64,000 nucleotides of DNA from Nitrospirales bacterium (lineage in GTDB: Bacteria; Nitrospirota; Nitrospiria; Nitrospirales; UBA8639). Positions 49,933 to 59,824 of the stretch are shown here, in pieces; the first letter of the stretch is position 1, and every line of letters begins with the position of its first letter. The stretch is taken from positions 62,001-126,000 of the forward strand of contig JALDRK010000004.1 of assembly GCA_031315915.1 (NCBI GenBank), written 5' to 3'. The translations under genes were made by a program, and so were the position numbers. Under the pieces are notes generated by a model. It was not told where the DNA came from. It made no database searches and saw nothing but the letters and a program-made list of their open reading frames with translations.

Positions 49933-51684
49933 ATGGCCAAAACCGCCGCTGATGTCTTGATTGACAAACTTCAAAATTGGGGAGTCGAAGTGATTTTCGG
50001 TCTTCCGGGTGATGGGATCAATGGAATCATGGAAGCGCTCCGCACACGACAGGACACGCTCCGGTTTATTCAGGTCCGCCATGAGGAATCGGCGGCCTGG
50101 ATGGCATGCGGCTATGCCAAGTTCACGGGAAAATTGGGCGTCTGTCTGGCCACATCGGGTCCCGGCGGCCTCCATCTGCTCAATGGGTTGTATGACGCAA
50201 AAATGGAACGGCAACCGGTGCTGGCGATCACCGGACATCATTTTCATGATTTGATCGATACCCATGCGCAACAGGATGTCAATCTGACAAGAGTCTTCGA
50301 GGATGTCGCCGTCTACAACACCCGCATCATGAGCGCCACGCACGTGGAGAATGTCGCGGATCTGGCCTGCCGGACCGCGCTGGGATACCGGGGAGTTGCG
50401 CATATGAATTTTCCGGTTGATCTTCAGGAATCCAAAGCGGAAAAAGGATATTCCAAACGGAACATTCCACACCATTCAACGGAAATCTATTCCCGCTCGG
50501 CCCGTTTGCCCAACGAATCCGAGCTGGAGGAAGCGGCCAAGGTCTTGAATGCCGGGAAACGCATTGCCATCATGGCCGGAGCCGGAGCCCTCGGCGCCAC
50601 GGATGAATTGGAAAAGGTCGCAGAAATTCTTGGAGCCCCCATCATCAAACCTCTGCTGGGGAAAGCCGCCGTGCCTGATAACAGTCCCTATACGACCGGC
50701 GGAATCGGCTTACTGGGCACGACGCCATCGCAAGAGGCCTTGGAGGATTGCGATACCTTGTTTCTCATCGGCACGTCTTTTCCGTACATGGAGTTTTATC
50801 CGAAGCCGGGTCAAGCCCGGGCCGTGCAAATCGACCTTGATCCCGCACGAATCGGGCTTCGGTATCCGGTGGAAGTCGGATTGGTCGGCGATTGCCAGCG
50901 CACGCTTCAACAGCTCCTCCTTCTTTTGGAACGCAACGACCATCGCAAATTTCTTGAACGGGCTCAAACGGAAATGAACAAATGGCGAGCGCTGATGGAA
51001 GAACGTGGGACCCGGAAGGATAAGCCCATGAAGCCGCAAGTCGTGGCGTGGGAGTTGGGAAAACGTCTCTCCGATCAGGCCATTGTTTCCTGTGATTCGG
51101 GAACCATTACCACCTGGTGGGCGAGACAAATTCCCGCTAAACGGGGACAGAAGCATACGGTGTCGGGAACGTTGGCGTCGATGGCGTGCGGGTTGCCCTA
51201 TGCGATCGCCGCACAAATTGCCTATCCGGATCGCCAATGTATCGCGTTCGTCGGGGACGGTGGATTTTCCATGCTCATGGCGGAGTTCGTGACCTGTGTC
51301 AAATATCAATTGCCGGTAAAAGTGATCGTCATCAAGAACAACACGCTCGGACAAATCAAATGGGAACAGATGGTTTTTCTCGGAAACCCTGAATACGGCT
51401 GCGAGCTGCATCCGATTGATTTCGCCGCCGTGGCGCAAGCCTGCGGCGGCACGGGATTGACGATTGAAGATCCGGCCGACTGCGGTCCCATGTTGGAGCA
51501 AGCCCTGCAAATGCCCGGACCGGTGCTGGTGCAAGCCGTTGTGGATCCCTTTGAACCTCCTATGCCTTCCAGTATCACCATGAGTCAGGCTGCCAAATTT
51601 GCCGAATCATTGGTACGAGGCGAGCCGAACCGAATGAAAATTGCCCTGACTGCCCTCTCGGATCGGGTCCGCGAACTGGTGTAA
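49933..51684 (+). CDS. Thiamine-diphosphate-dependent enzyme (pyruvate oxidase/dehydrogenase-like)
   Basis: 583 residues from MAKTAADVLIDKL (GAGAGG upstream). Three-domain layout: N-terminal Pyr domain with the catalytic Glu in VRHEESAAWMA; central domain (about 190-340); C-terminal PP domain with the TPP motif GDGGFSMLMAEFVTC ... VIKNN. Closest in style to PoxB/pyruvate oxidase and the many ThDP enzymes of uncertain substrate. It decarboxylates 2-oxo acids. Next to the ASRT and Gfo/Idh genes, it may process a sugar-derived 2-oxo acid. Confidence 0.9.
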   Translation: MAKTAADVLIDKLQNWGVEVIFGLPGDGINGIMEALRTRQDTLRFIQVRHEESAAWMACGYAKFTGKLGVCLATSGPGGLHLLNGLYDAKMERQPVLAITGHHFHDLIDTHAQQDVNLTRVFEDVAVYNTRIMSATHVENVADLACRTALGYRGVAHMNFPVDLQESKAEKGYSKRNIPHHSTEIYSRSARLPNESELEEAAKVLNAGKRIAIMAGAGALGATDELEKVAEILGAPIIKPLLGKAAVPDNSPYTTGGIGLLGTTPSQEALEDCDTLFLIGTSFPYMEFYPKPGQARAVQIDLDPARIGLRYPVEVGLVGDCQRTLQQLLLLLERNDHRKFLERAQTEMNKWRALMEERGTRKDKPMKPQVVAWELGKRLSDQAIVSCDSGTITTWWARQIPAKRGQKHTVSGTLASMACGLPYAIAAQIAYPDRQCIAFVGDGGFSMLMAEFVTCVKYQLPVKVIVIKNNTLGQIKWEQMVFLGNPEYGCELHPIDFAAVAQACGGTGLTIEDPADCGPMLEQALQMPGPVLVQAVVDPFEPPMPSSITMSQAAKFAESLVRGEPNRMKIALTALSDRVRELV

Positions 51685-51963
51685 AGACACACCTCTTCGG
51701 CGAACATCCGCAAAAAAAAGAGACGGTCGATTCAAGAAAAATTGTTCGACTCATCCGACCATGAGGATGGTCTCGCGTATCCATACCTGCTCTTCAACCT
51801 GTATTACATTCTCCACGTACGATTAAAAAATCCACGTCGGGGGTTTTTGGCAATGCCTCTGTCGGAAAATTGTCATCATCCAAGGGTTATGAATAGTTGT
51901 AAGCACCACTCAAGAGTGTCAATCTTGTCTCGTAACAAAAAAACCAATCATAGCTTTCTTTAA
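51685..51963. other. Intergenic region after the ThDP enzyme
   Basis: A small hairpin GACCAT-GAGG-ATGGTC (51757-51772) is present. No terminator with a T-run and no supported gene. Confidence 0.35.
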
Positions 51964-52185
51964 TCACCACATACTATTGGATGGAGCGATTTTTACGGGA
52001 ATCCCGAAGACTACAATTATCAACGAGACTGTGATTCCAATTACGATGCCGACTCTGTCTCCGAATCGATGCGGATGATTATGAATAAGAGGGAAAGACG
52101 ACACCGGGATTTTTTCGGATATGGGAGGCGGAAGAACAAGAAGCGTTTGATTGGTCATTCTGTTTCGCTTGTAATCTTTGCCCAT
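51964..52185 (-). CDS. Possible small tail-anchored membrane protein
   Basis: 73 residues from ATG 52185, or 64 from ATG 52158; neither has a good ribosome binding site. The frame looks coding well upstream of both, but no start codon is available there. The C-terminal third holds a single strong membrane helix (VGIVIGITVSLIIVVFGIPV) with a short tail. Antisense in orientation to the flanking genes. No family recognised. Confidence 0.4.
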   Translation of the reverse strand: MGKDYKRNRMTNQTLLVLPPPISEKIPVSSFPLIHNHPHRFGDRVGIVIGITVSLIIVVFGIPVKIAPSNSMW

Positions 52186-52347
52186 AGAGATGGCATCGTG
52201 AAATGAGAGGGAACCGTATTGGGCATGAAATAATTCTGATTGGAGGACAGCCGCAAATACGTCTAAAGAAACCCGATCATGATTATCCTCCCTCGAAAAT
52301 AATCGTGGCCGAATTTCTCCAAATTTCGCGTAAGAGTAGGTGACATT

Positions 52348-53451
52348 GTGCCGGATCGGGGTGGAATCGATACCCACATTCAAGCGATTGAGACATCCGC
52401 CTATCGCATACCAACCGAGCATCCCGAAGCAGACGGGACCTTGACATGGAATTCCACCACTCTGGTCAAAGTGGAAGTCAAAACCCCAGCGGGCCAGGGC
52501 TGGGGATACACCTATGCCGACCTGGCTACCGCCATTCTGATTCAAGAGACCCTGTCTCACGTCCTGAAGGATTATGATGCCATGGCTATTCCCGATTGTT
52601 GGATGGCCATGCGAAGGTCGATACGGAATCTGGGAAATTCAGGCATGGCTGCCATGGCCATCGCCGCTGTCGATACGGCTTTATGGGATGTCAAAGCCCG
52701 TGTTCTGGAGATTCCCCTCGTCACGCTGATCGGCGCAGCGCATTCGGGCATTCCCGTGTATGGAAGCGGAGGCTTTACGTCCTATACCGACGCACAATTG
52801 GAAGCACAATTGGAATCATGGACCGCACAGGAAATCCCGCAGGTCAAAATGAAGGTCGGACAAAACCCCACGGAGGATCTTCACCGGGTCGATCTCGCAC
52901 GGAAAGCTCTTTTGCCGAATACGCGTTTATTTGTCGATGCCAATGGGGCCTATTCGATAAAACAAGCCTGGTGGTTTGCCGAACGGTTTGCCGAATCCGG
53001 AGTGCAATGGTTCGAAGAACCGGTCTCGTCCGATAATCTGACCGGTCTTCATGCCATCAGAGAGCACGCGCCGCCATCCATGGAAATTGCGGCCGGAGAA
53101 TACGGTTACGATGCTCGATATTTTCAAAGCATGCTGGATGCTGAGAGCGTCGATGTGCTGCAGGCCGATGCTTCTCGTTGCGGCATCACCGGATTGTTAC
53201 AGGTCGGCGCATTATGTGAATCCCGGTCTATGCCGCTTTCAGCTCATTGCGCGCCGTCACTTCACCTGCACCCGGCCTGTACGCTGCATTCCCTGCGGCA
53301 CATCGAATATTTTCACGATCATGTCCGGATCGAACGGATGCTCTTTGACGGCTTCCCGACCCCGGTCAAGGGGATCCTCTATCCGGATTTGAGCCGTGCC
53401 GGACACGGCTTGGATTTGAATCGAGCGGATGCCGCTCAATTTGCTCTTTAA
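52348..53451 (+). CDS. Enolase-superfamily dehydratase (mandelate racemase/muconate lactonizing type)
   Basis: 367 residues from GTG 52348 (AGGTGACATT upstream). Capping domain at the N-terminus, then the (beta/alpha)7 barrel: VKMKVG with Lys167/Lys169, metal ligands Asp197 (DANG), Glu223 (EEPVS) and Glu251 (AAGEYGYD), and a late His300 in SAHCAPSLHLHPA. This resembles sugar-acid dehydratases such as the galactonate and gluconate types, or muconate cycloisomerases. Substrate not deducible. It runs into the FAD/Fe-S dehydrogenase gene 77 nt later. Confidence 0.88.
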   Translation: MPDRGGIDTHIQAIETSAYRIPTEHPEADGTLTWNSTTLVKVEVKTPAGQGWGYTYADLATAILIQETLSHVLKDYDAMAIPDCWMAMRRSIRNLGNSGMAAMAIAAVDTALWDVKARVLEIPLVTLIGAAHSGIPVYGSGGFTSYTDAQLEAQLESWTAQEIPQVKMKVGQNPTEDLHRVDLARKALLPNTRLFVDANGAYSIKQAWWFAERFAESGVQWFEEPVSSDNLTGLHAIREHAPPSMEIAAGEYGYDARYFQSMLDAESVDVLQADASRCGITGLLQVGALCESRSMPLSAHCAPSLHLHPACTLHSLRHIEYFHDHVRIERMLFDGFPTPVKGILYPDLSRAGHGLDLNRADAAQFAL

Positions 53452-53528
53452 GGTTTTCTTCAGAGGGCACGCGTAGACGTCGGTGACCAAAGACCGGCAA
53501 TCATTTTCTCAATAAGGACAGGCTGCTC

Positions 53529-56500
53529 ATGTTTCCCAAACCTTTACCTCTCCTGAATCTTGATTCCGGGAACCCGGTGCGACGCGTACACCCTGCCGTT
53601 CGGGATAAAACCCACGAATTATCCTCACATCTCCGGGTCTCCATTGAAGGAGAAGTACGTTTCGATGAAGGGAGCCGGGCATTATATGCCACGGACGCCT
53701 CGAACTACCGGCAAGTGCCTACCGGGGTGGTGATTCCTAAATCCGTCGAGGACGTTATCCAAACCGTGGCCGCCTGTCACCGATACGAGGTTCCGGTCCT
53801 TTCCCGTGGCGGAGGCACAAGCCTGGCCGGTCAATGCTGTAATGTCGCCGTGGTCATGGATATGTCGAAATATCTGCATGCCATTCTGGAACTTGATCCA
53901 TCGGCACGTCGTGCGCGGGTTCAGCCCGGACTCGTCCTAGACGTTCTGCGACAGGCAGCCGAAAAGCATCACCTCACGTTCGCCCCGGATCCTTCCACGC
54001 ATGATCACTGCACCTTGGGCGGCATGATCGGCAACAATTCCTGCGGAGTCCATGCCCTGATGGGCGGAAAAACCATGGAGAATATCGAAGAGTTGGACAT
54101 TCTCACCTACGATGGTCTCCGGATGCGAGTCGGTACAACCAGCGAAGAGGAGGCGGCACGCATCATTGCCCGTGGGGACAGGCAAGGAAAAGTTTATGCC
54201 AAGTTACAAGCCATTCGAGATGAGTATGCTCCGCTTATTCGTTCACGCTTCCCCGATATTCCTCGGAGAGTCTCGGGATATAACCTGGACCAGTTGCTGC
54301 CGGAACATGGGTTCCATCTGGCCCGGGCACTGGTGGGTACCGAGGGAACTTGTGTAACCGTCTTGGAAGCCACAGTCCGGCTGATCCACAGTCCGCCAAG
54401 ACGAAAACTTGTCGTGCTGGGCTATCCTGATATTTATCGGGCAGGAGATCATCTGCTGGATATTTTGGCCCATCACCCGATCGGGTTGGAAGGTCTGGAT
54501 GAAATTCTGGTGAGAGATATGACCAGAAACCACCTCCACGTTGATAATCTGGCCCTGCTTCCGGAAGGAGGAGGCTGGCTGCTGGTGGAATTTGGAGGAG
54601 ACACCGAAGACGAAGCCGATGGTCGTGCACAAAACCTCATGGAAGAGCTCCAAAAGCAACCGCACGCCCCTACCATGAAAATCTATGACGATCCCATGCA
54701 GGAACAGCAGGTGTGGATTATCCGAAAATCTGGTCTCGGCGCAACCGCCCGGGTTCCGGGCAGCGATGACAATTGGACCGGATGGGAGGATTCGGCGGTT
54801 CACCCGAAAGATGTGGGAAATTACCTCCGAGATCTCCGCACCTTGATGAGTCGCTACGACTATCAGTGTGCACTCTATGGACATTTTGGCCAAGGCTGCA
54901 TTCATACCCGGATTAATTTTGACTTGAAGACACAGGGAGGCATCCAAACCTATCGTAACTTTGTGGAAGAAGCTTCCGATTTGGTGATGCAGTACCGCGG
55001 ATCTTTTTCCGGTGAGCATGGCGACGGACAATCACGCGGGGAATTATTGCCGAAAATGTTTGGCGCGGAATTAATGACCGCATTTCGGGAATTTAAACGC
55101 GCATGGGATCCCGACTGGAAAATGAATCCCGGCAAAGTCATTGATGCCGATCCGCTTGACCACCATCTGCGCTTGGGAACGCCGTACGATCCTCCCCATC
55201 CGGCCACTCACTTTCACTATCCGGACGACCATTTCAACTTTGCTCGAGCCACCCTGCGCTGCGTCGGCGTCGGGGATTGCCGGAGAATGGAAGGCGGTAC
55301 CATGTGTCCCAGCTATCGGGTTACGCGGGAGGAAATGCATTCGACGCGGGGCCGTGCACACCTGCTCTTCGAAATGCTTCAGGGAGATCCCCTGCGTAAC
55401 AGTTGGCGGAATGAACACGTCAAGGAAGCCTTACAACTCTGTTTGGCCTGCAAGGGGTGTCTGCACGAATGTCCCGTCAATGTTGATATGGCAACCTATA
55501 AAGCCGAATTTCTTTCACATTATTACCGTGGACGTCTGCGTCCCCGCGCGGCCTATGCCATGGGCCTCATCTACTGGTGGTCGAGAGTAGCCTCAAAATT
55601 TCCCACAGCCGTCAATACGGTGACCCATGCCCCATTGTTGGGTCACCTGATCAAAAAGATCGGCGGCATCGCTCCGCAACGGGACATACCACGCTTTGCC
55701 TCCCAGACGTTTACGACCTGGTTTGGCCAACGACGCAAACCTGCCCCGACCGGCATACCCGTGCTGTTGTGGCCCGATACTTTCAATAATCATTTCTATC
55801 CTCACGTCCTCCAGGCAGCCGTCAATGTCCTGGAACGGGTTGGATTTCAGGTGACTATTCCCTCTCGTCCTCTTTGTTGCGGCCGGCCCCTGTATGATTT
55901 TGGCATGGTGCCGACCGCCATTCGGCTGCTGCGTCAAATATTACAGACACTCGACACCGTTATCGCAGAAGGTATGCCGGTCATCGGATTGGAGCCAAGT
56001 TGCGTGGCCGTATTTCGTCATGAATTAGTGAACCTGTTGCCTCATGATGAACAGGCAAAACGGTTGTCCCGGCTTACGATGACCCTGAGTGAGTTTCTGA
56101 ACCGGAACCTTGAAGACTTCGCCTGGCCACAACTTCACCGAAAGGCTCTCGTTCACGGACATTGTCATCAAAAAGCGGTCATGGGTATGGCCCCGGATAT
56201 AAACCTCCTCAATCACATGGGACTGGACTGCACGTTTCCGGACTCAGGATGTTGCGGCATGTCGGGTTCATTCGGATTCAAAGCCGAACATTATTCGATG
56301 TCTCTTTCGATAGGGGAACAGACGCTGCTTCCTCACATTCGAGGAGAAAGCAACGATACCCTGGTCATTGCCGACGGATTCAGTTGTCGCGAACAAATTG
56401 CCCAAACCACCGGCAGGCACGTGAAACATATATCGGAGATCATTGAGATGGGAATGAGTTCCCATCATACGGAGAGCCTGCCAACGAGAGAAGATGGACC

Positions 56501-56552
56501 GATGGATCACCATGCCACACGATCCATCATGAATCATGGAAAAAGGAGGTGA
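53529..56552 (+). CDS. FAD-linked oxidase/Fe-S protein, YdiJ-like (D-2-hydroxyacid dehydrogenase)
   Basis: 1007 residues. FAD-binding PCMH domain (about 45-300, VLSRGGGTSLAGQC at 90-103; CTLGGMIGNNSCG), FAD-oxidase C-terminal domain (to about 555, SGEHGDGQSRG), then an Fe-S region (GDCRRMEGGTMCPS; CLACKGCLHECPVNVD) and two CCG motifs (CCGRPLYDFG; CCGMSGSFGF). This is the layout of E. coli YdiJ-type fusions of D-lactate/D-2-hydroxyglutarate dehydrogenase with GlpC-like modules. It passes electrons from a D-2-hydroxyacid to the quinone pool. The gene sits in the sugar-acid module, so the substrate may be an aldonate-derived hydroxyacid. Confidence 0.92.
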   Translation: MFPKPLPLLNLDSGNPVRRVHPAVRDKTHELSSHLRVSIEGEVRFDEGSRALYATDASNYRQVPTGVVIPKSVEDVIQTVAACHRYEVPVLSRGGGTSLAGQCCNVAVVMDMSKYLHAILELDPSARRARVQPGLVLDVLRQAAEKHHLTFAPDPSTHDHCTLGGMIGNNSCGVHALMGGKTMENIEELDILTYDGLRMRVGTTSEEEAARIIARGDRQGKVYAKLQAIRDEYAPLIRSRFPDIPRRVSGYNLDQLLPEHGFHLARALVGTEGTCVTVLEATVRLIHSPPRRKLVVLGYPDIYRAGDHLLDILAHHPIGLEGLDEILVRDMTRNHLHVDNLALLPEGGGWLLVEFGGDTEDEADGRAQNLMEELQKQPHAPTMKIYDDPMQEQQVWIIRKSGLGATARVPGSDDNWTGWEDSAVHPKDVGNYLRDLRTLMSRYDYQCALYGHFGQGCIHTRINFDLKTQGGIQTYRNFVEEASDLVMQYRGSFSGEHGDGQSRGELLPKMFGAELMTAFREFKRAWDPDWKMNPGKVIDADPLDHHLRLGTPYDPPHPATHFHYPDDHFNFARATLRCVGVGDCRRMEGGTMCPSYRVTREEMHSTRGRAHLLFEMLQGDPLRNSWRNEHVKEALQLCLACKGCLHECPVNVDMATYKAEFLSHYYRGRLRPRAAYAMGLIYWWSRVASKFPTAVNTVTHAPLLGHLIKKIGGIAPQRDIPRFASQTFTTWFGQRRKPAPTGIPVLLWPDTFNNHFYPHVLQAAVNVLERVGFQVTIPSRPLCCGRPLYDFGMVPTAIRLLRQILQTLDTVIAEGMPVIGLEPSCVAVFRHELVNLLPHDEQAKRLSRLTMTLSEFLNRNLEDFAWPQLHRKALVHGHCHQKAVMGMAPDINLLNHMGLDCTFPDSGCCGMSGSFGFKAEHYSMSLSIGEQTLLPHIRGESNDTLVIADGFSCREQIAQTTGRHVKHISEIIEMGMSSHHTESLPTREDGPMDHHATRSIMNHGKRR

Positions 56553-56555
56553 CTT

Positions 56556-56759
56556 ATGCTGACAATCGGCTTCATATTATTGGTGATAGCGGGAATCCTT
56601 GCCATGCTGGGATTCGGCCTCGTGAGCTCTCCGGCGGTAGGGCCCGTCAGGATCGCATTCTATTTTGTTCTGATTTTCTCGCTCTCACTTCTGGCCTACG
56701 GGATAGTTCAAGAGGAACAACATGCCGATCCGAAAGTCCCGATCCAGGCACAAAACTAA
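56556..56759 (+). CDS. Small two-helix membrane protein
   Basis: 67 residues: two membrane helices (MLTIGFILLVIAGILAMLGF and VRIAFYFVLIFSLSLLAYG) and a short charged tail. It starts 3 nt after the YdiJ-like stop, with an ideal AAGGAGGTG that overlaps that gene's last codons. The tight link suggests it serves the same complex, perhaps as a membrane anchor for the dehydrogenase (inference). Confidence 0.75.
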   Translation: MLTIGFILLVIAGILAMLGFGLVSSPAVGPVRIAFYFVLIFSLSLLAYGIVQEEQHADPKVPIQAQN

Positions 56760-56841
56760 CGGGGGAAACAACCGGGAATCTGAGAGATGCACTGGCCGGC
56801 AGGGTTCAGACAAAATCGTTTCGCACACCTGATTTTGGGAA

Positions 56842-58191
56842 TCAGAGCAGTTTTGACCAAAACAGAAGGACGCTATGACCTCCCATTTCCGGTCCATCCC
56901 GATCGCGAAAGATGCCGAAATTATAACTGTAGTTTATTTCAATCTGTGATCCCCAAGGGGCGCCGCTGACCACACCGCCTCCCACCGCCGGCAGCATATC
57001 CACTTCGTTTCGAATGGAGCCGTCATTCCGAAAACGGGGGCGTTCGATCGCGGACCACGTTCCGCGTATATATGGATACAGAAAAAACAGGGCCTCGTAT
57101 TGATACGTGAGGTTGGCGATAGCATACTTCCGGGGGAACAATTCATTGAACGCGGGTCCGGGAATGAGCGGACGGGATAAGGATTCCCATTCGTACCCGG
57201 TGGGTCGTCCCGGCAGCCTGAAAGTTGAAAAACGATCCAAATTTTTCCCGATTCCGCCATACATGGTGGCAATCAACCGATGTCGTTCGGTAGGTATCCA
57301 CGGCAACTTACCCGCCACGGCGGCATACAGGCTCGCCAACATAAATGTCTTCTCATTATCGCCAAGATTCAACGCAGCAAACTCCGGGTCTCCCCACCGA
57401 CGCCAGTGCGTGCGATGTCCATACAGGGCATCTCCTCCCAAAGCCCAGCCTTTATGAAGCAATTCCTGGAGATTTCGTTCCAGTTTATCTATTCGAAGAC
57501 GCGCATGAACCCGCCCTTCATAGGTATTGTAAGGCACCGTAAAATTATCCGATGTTTTGGAACTGCGATCAAACCACCGATAACCGGGTTCATATGTTAA
57601 AGAAAAATCAAACGCATTGTCCTGATGCCAGGGAGATAAGGAAGTACGATAGCCGATACCGATACCCGCGAAGACATAATTCCACTCCAGGTCGACCTGA
57701 CTGATTCGTTGTCCTTCAACATATTGATACCTGCCGAATGGAATGATCAAATTTTCAAATGTTACGACTGCAAACCAGGGACTGAGAGACGTCAGACCAT
57801 GGTCGTATTGAACGTCGTTGAACGCTCCGGAAAAGGTCCCGCGGAAGCGGCGGTTTTCTTCTTCCCAATTGCGCCAGACATACAGTGCGCCTAACGGAAG
57901 TATTTCCAGTCTGCTGGGCCCGTCGGGAACCCAGCTCACGCCGATATTGACTGCAGTCACATACCGGCGGTCCCGTGAAGGAATATGAACTTCTTTTCCC
58001 AGAAATTCCGTCGTATACGGTTGTCCCGCAAGCGGGGTCTCATCCGCTTCACCCTGCACCGCATTTATCGGATTGCCCAAGAAACACACCGTCAATATCA
58101 ACAGACCGACAGGAGCGGAGGTCGAACGGAAGCTGTCGCGTTCATCCCAACATGCCCATGCAGTGCGGGATAAGAGTCGCACCACACTCAT
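56842..58191 (-). CDS. Outer-membrane beta-barrel protein
   Basis: 449 residues. After an N-terminal signal-like segment (about 28-46), the sequence consists of alternating amphipathic strands rich in Tyr, Trp and Gly (RYVTAVNIGVSWVPDGP; YVFAGIGIGYRTSLSP; FNELFPRKYAIANLTYQYEA) and ends in an aromatic/hydrophobic C-terminal strand (HSVLLFWSKLL), as in outer-membrane barrels. No known family by eye. Its 3' end converges on the two-helix gene. Confidence 0.7.
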   Translation of the reverse strand: MSVVRLLSRTAWACWDERDSFRSTSAPVGLLILTVCFLGNPINAVQGEADETPLAGQPYTTEFLGKEVHIPSRDRRYVTAVNIGVSWVPDGPSRLEILPLGALYVWRNWEEENRRFRGTFSGAFNDVQYDHGLTSLSPWFAVVTFENLIIPFGRYQYVEGQRISQVDLEWNYVFAGIGIGYRTSLSPWHQDNAFDFSLTYEPGYRWFDRSSKTSDNFTVPYNTYEGRVHARLRIDKLERNLQELLHKGWALGGDALYGHRTHWRRWGDPEFAALNLGDNEKTFMLASLYAAVAGKLPWIPTERHRLIATMYGGIGKNLDRFSTFRLPGRPTGYEWESLSRPLIPGPAFNELFPRKYAIANLTYQYEALFFLYPYIRGTWSAIERPRFRNDGSIRNEVDMLPAVGGGVVSGAPWGSQIEINYSYNFGIFRDRDGPEMGGHSVLLFWSKLL

Positions 58192-58292
58192 GACGACACC
58201 TGACGGCCGGGTCGAATGCCAACAGAAGTGTGTACAGCAATGAGAAAAGTCCGGGCTGTACGCAGATGAATCATAAGGGAACTATCACAAGG

Positions 58293-58955
58293 CTAGCCGG
58301 AAGCCTGATGCGAATAACGGGACGACCGTGTGGACAGCACATAAGTCAGGACAATCGCGAGAAACGCTCCGATCAGCGCGACGGTCATATCTTTCTGAGC
58401 ATCCCATTCATCTCCCTGTGTCCCCAGATAGGCCTCTCCCAATTCCGGACGGACCAGAAGAACAACCCACGATTCAATAATTTCAAAGAATCCACTCAGG
58501 GCCAAAATGCCGCTAATTGGCAGATAATAAGCCCAGAACCCATGAATTTTTACGTGGCGCAGGAAAATTTCACGTAACGGATACGCCAAGAGCAAGCCGA
58601 ATGAAAAATGGGCGATGCGGTCGAAATGATTACGCTCCAATCCCCACCATTCCTGAATCCAAAAACCGAAAGGAACTTTTGAATACGTATAATGAGCTCC
58701 GATGGCGTGAAGAGTCATAAACACGGTAAAGAGAACGTACGAAAGATCCGAAAACGGGTATTTCCGGTAGGTCACAAGCAAAACCATGACCAGGCCGATG
58801 GCCAGGATATTTTCGAGAAACCAATCGTGGCGGTCGAGCGGCTCAATGGCAAGAAATATCCATATCGCCAGATACCAGGCGATCAGGCCGTGAAGTAGGC
58901 GCTGCTCGTGAAACGGTTTCTGATTAGTGGCGGTCGCCGCAGTGGTGAGAAGCAT
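58293..58955 (-). CDS. DUF2238 integral membrane protein, copy 2
   Basis: 220 residues with about six membrane helices. Family motifs: FTVFMTLHAIGAHYTYSKVP; GLERNHFDRIAHFSFGLL; LGTQGDEWDAQKDM. The DUF2238 (YjdF-like) family has no known function. Its start overlaps the end of copy 1 by 32 nt. The two copies are clearly tandem duplicates that have since diverged. Confidence 0.88.
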   Translation of the reverse strand: MLLTTAATATNQKPFHEQRLLHGLIAWYLAIWIFLAIEPLDRHDWFLENILAIGLVMVLLVTYRKYPFSDLSYVLFTVFMTLHAIGAHYTYSKVPFGFWIQEWWGLERNHFDRIAHFSFGLLLAYPLREIFLRHVKIHGFWAYYLPISGILALSGFFEIIESWVVLLVRPELGEAYLGTQGDEWDAQKDMTVALIGAFLAIVLTYVLSTRSSRYSHQASG

Positions 58956-59589
58956 GAGGAAGGCCCACCGACCTTTCCGGGGAACATGTCAGACGAAACC
59001 CCGACAATTTCCGTGAACAGATGACGATGAGCAACCAGATCAGGACGCCATAGAACGTTGCAGCCATATCCTTCTGAGCATCCCAGATATCTCCCTGGGC
59101 GCCAAGATAGGCGAGACCCAATTCCGGATGCACAATCCGGGAGACCCATGACTCAAGCACTTCCCACATCCCCCCTAACCCCACGAGGGTCAGCACAACC
59201 ATCCCGGATCGGACCCATGAGGCCATGCCGGCGATTGTCCTGAAGAGTTCCTGCAACGGGTGGGCAAATAATAAACCGAAGCAAAAATGAACAATGCGGT
59301 CAAAATGATTGCGGGGCAATGCCAACCATTCCTCCAACCAGAGCCCCAAAGGCACCTGAGCATAGGTATAGTGGGAGCCAATCGTATGTAACGTCAGAAA
59401 GACCGTGATGAACACATAGGAGGCGAGTGAGAAAGACCATCGCCGATGCGTGAGAGTTAACAGACCGACAAAAAGCAGAGGGAGAATATTGGCAAAGGCC
59501 CAACTTTGAGGATCATGAGGAGCCACCCCCATAAAAAAAAAGAACCCGATATACCACAGTAACAAACCGGTCATGACCACGTGCTTCAC
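58924..59589 (-). CDS. DUF2238 integral membrane protein, copy 1
   Basis: 221 residues. The start was chosen at GTG 59589 because of a GGGAGG box 6 nt upstream; earlier in-frame ATGs lack one. Motifs match copy 2: FLTLHTIGSHYTYAQVP; ALPRNHFDRIVHFCFGLL; LGAQGDIWDAQKDM. A hydrophilic tail overlaps the start of copy 2. The 235 bases upstream (59590-59824) look empty. Confidence 0.88.
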   Translation of the reverse strand: MKHVVMTGLLLWYIGFFFFMGVAPHDPQSWAFANILPLLFVGLLTLTHRRWSFSLASYVFITVFLTLHTIGSHYTYAQVPLGLWLEEWLALPRNHFDRIVHFCFGLLFAHPLQELFRTIAGMASWVRSGMVVLTLVGLGGMWEVLESWVSRIVHPELGLAYLGAQGDIWDAQKDMAATFYGVLIWLLIVICSRKLSGFRLTCSPERSVGLPHASHHCGDRH

Positions 59590-59824
59590 GTTCTTCCTCC
59601 CTGAAGTCAATAATACCGACATACTCCACTGGCCAATATATTGTCTCTCAGGAATCGGGGAATCACAAGTCATTGGGAGAAAAACCCTTGTTATGACCTG
59701 GAGTTACGGGTCTCGCATCTAACGGCATGGACGAAATAATCTCCTCGATTTGTGATAAGAGTTTCCCGCATACCGTGATGAATCTACTCAACGATTTCAA
59801 CCCATTTCAGGAACATTAATGATC

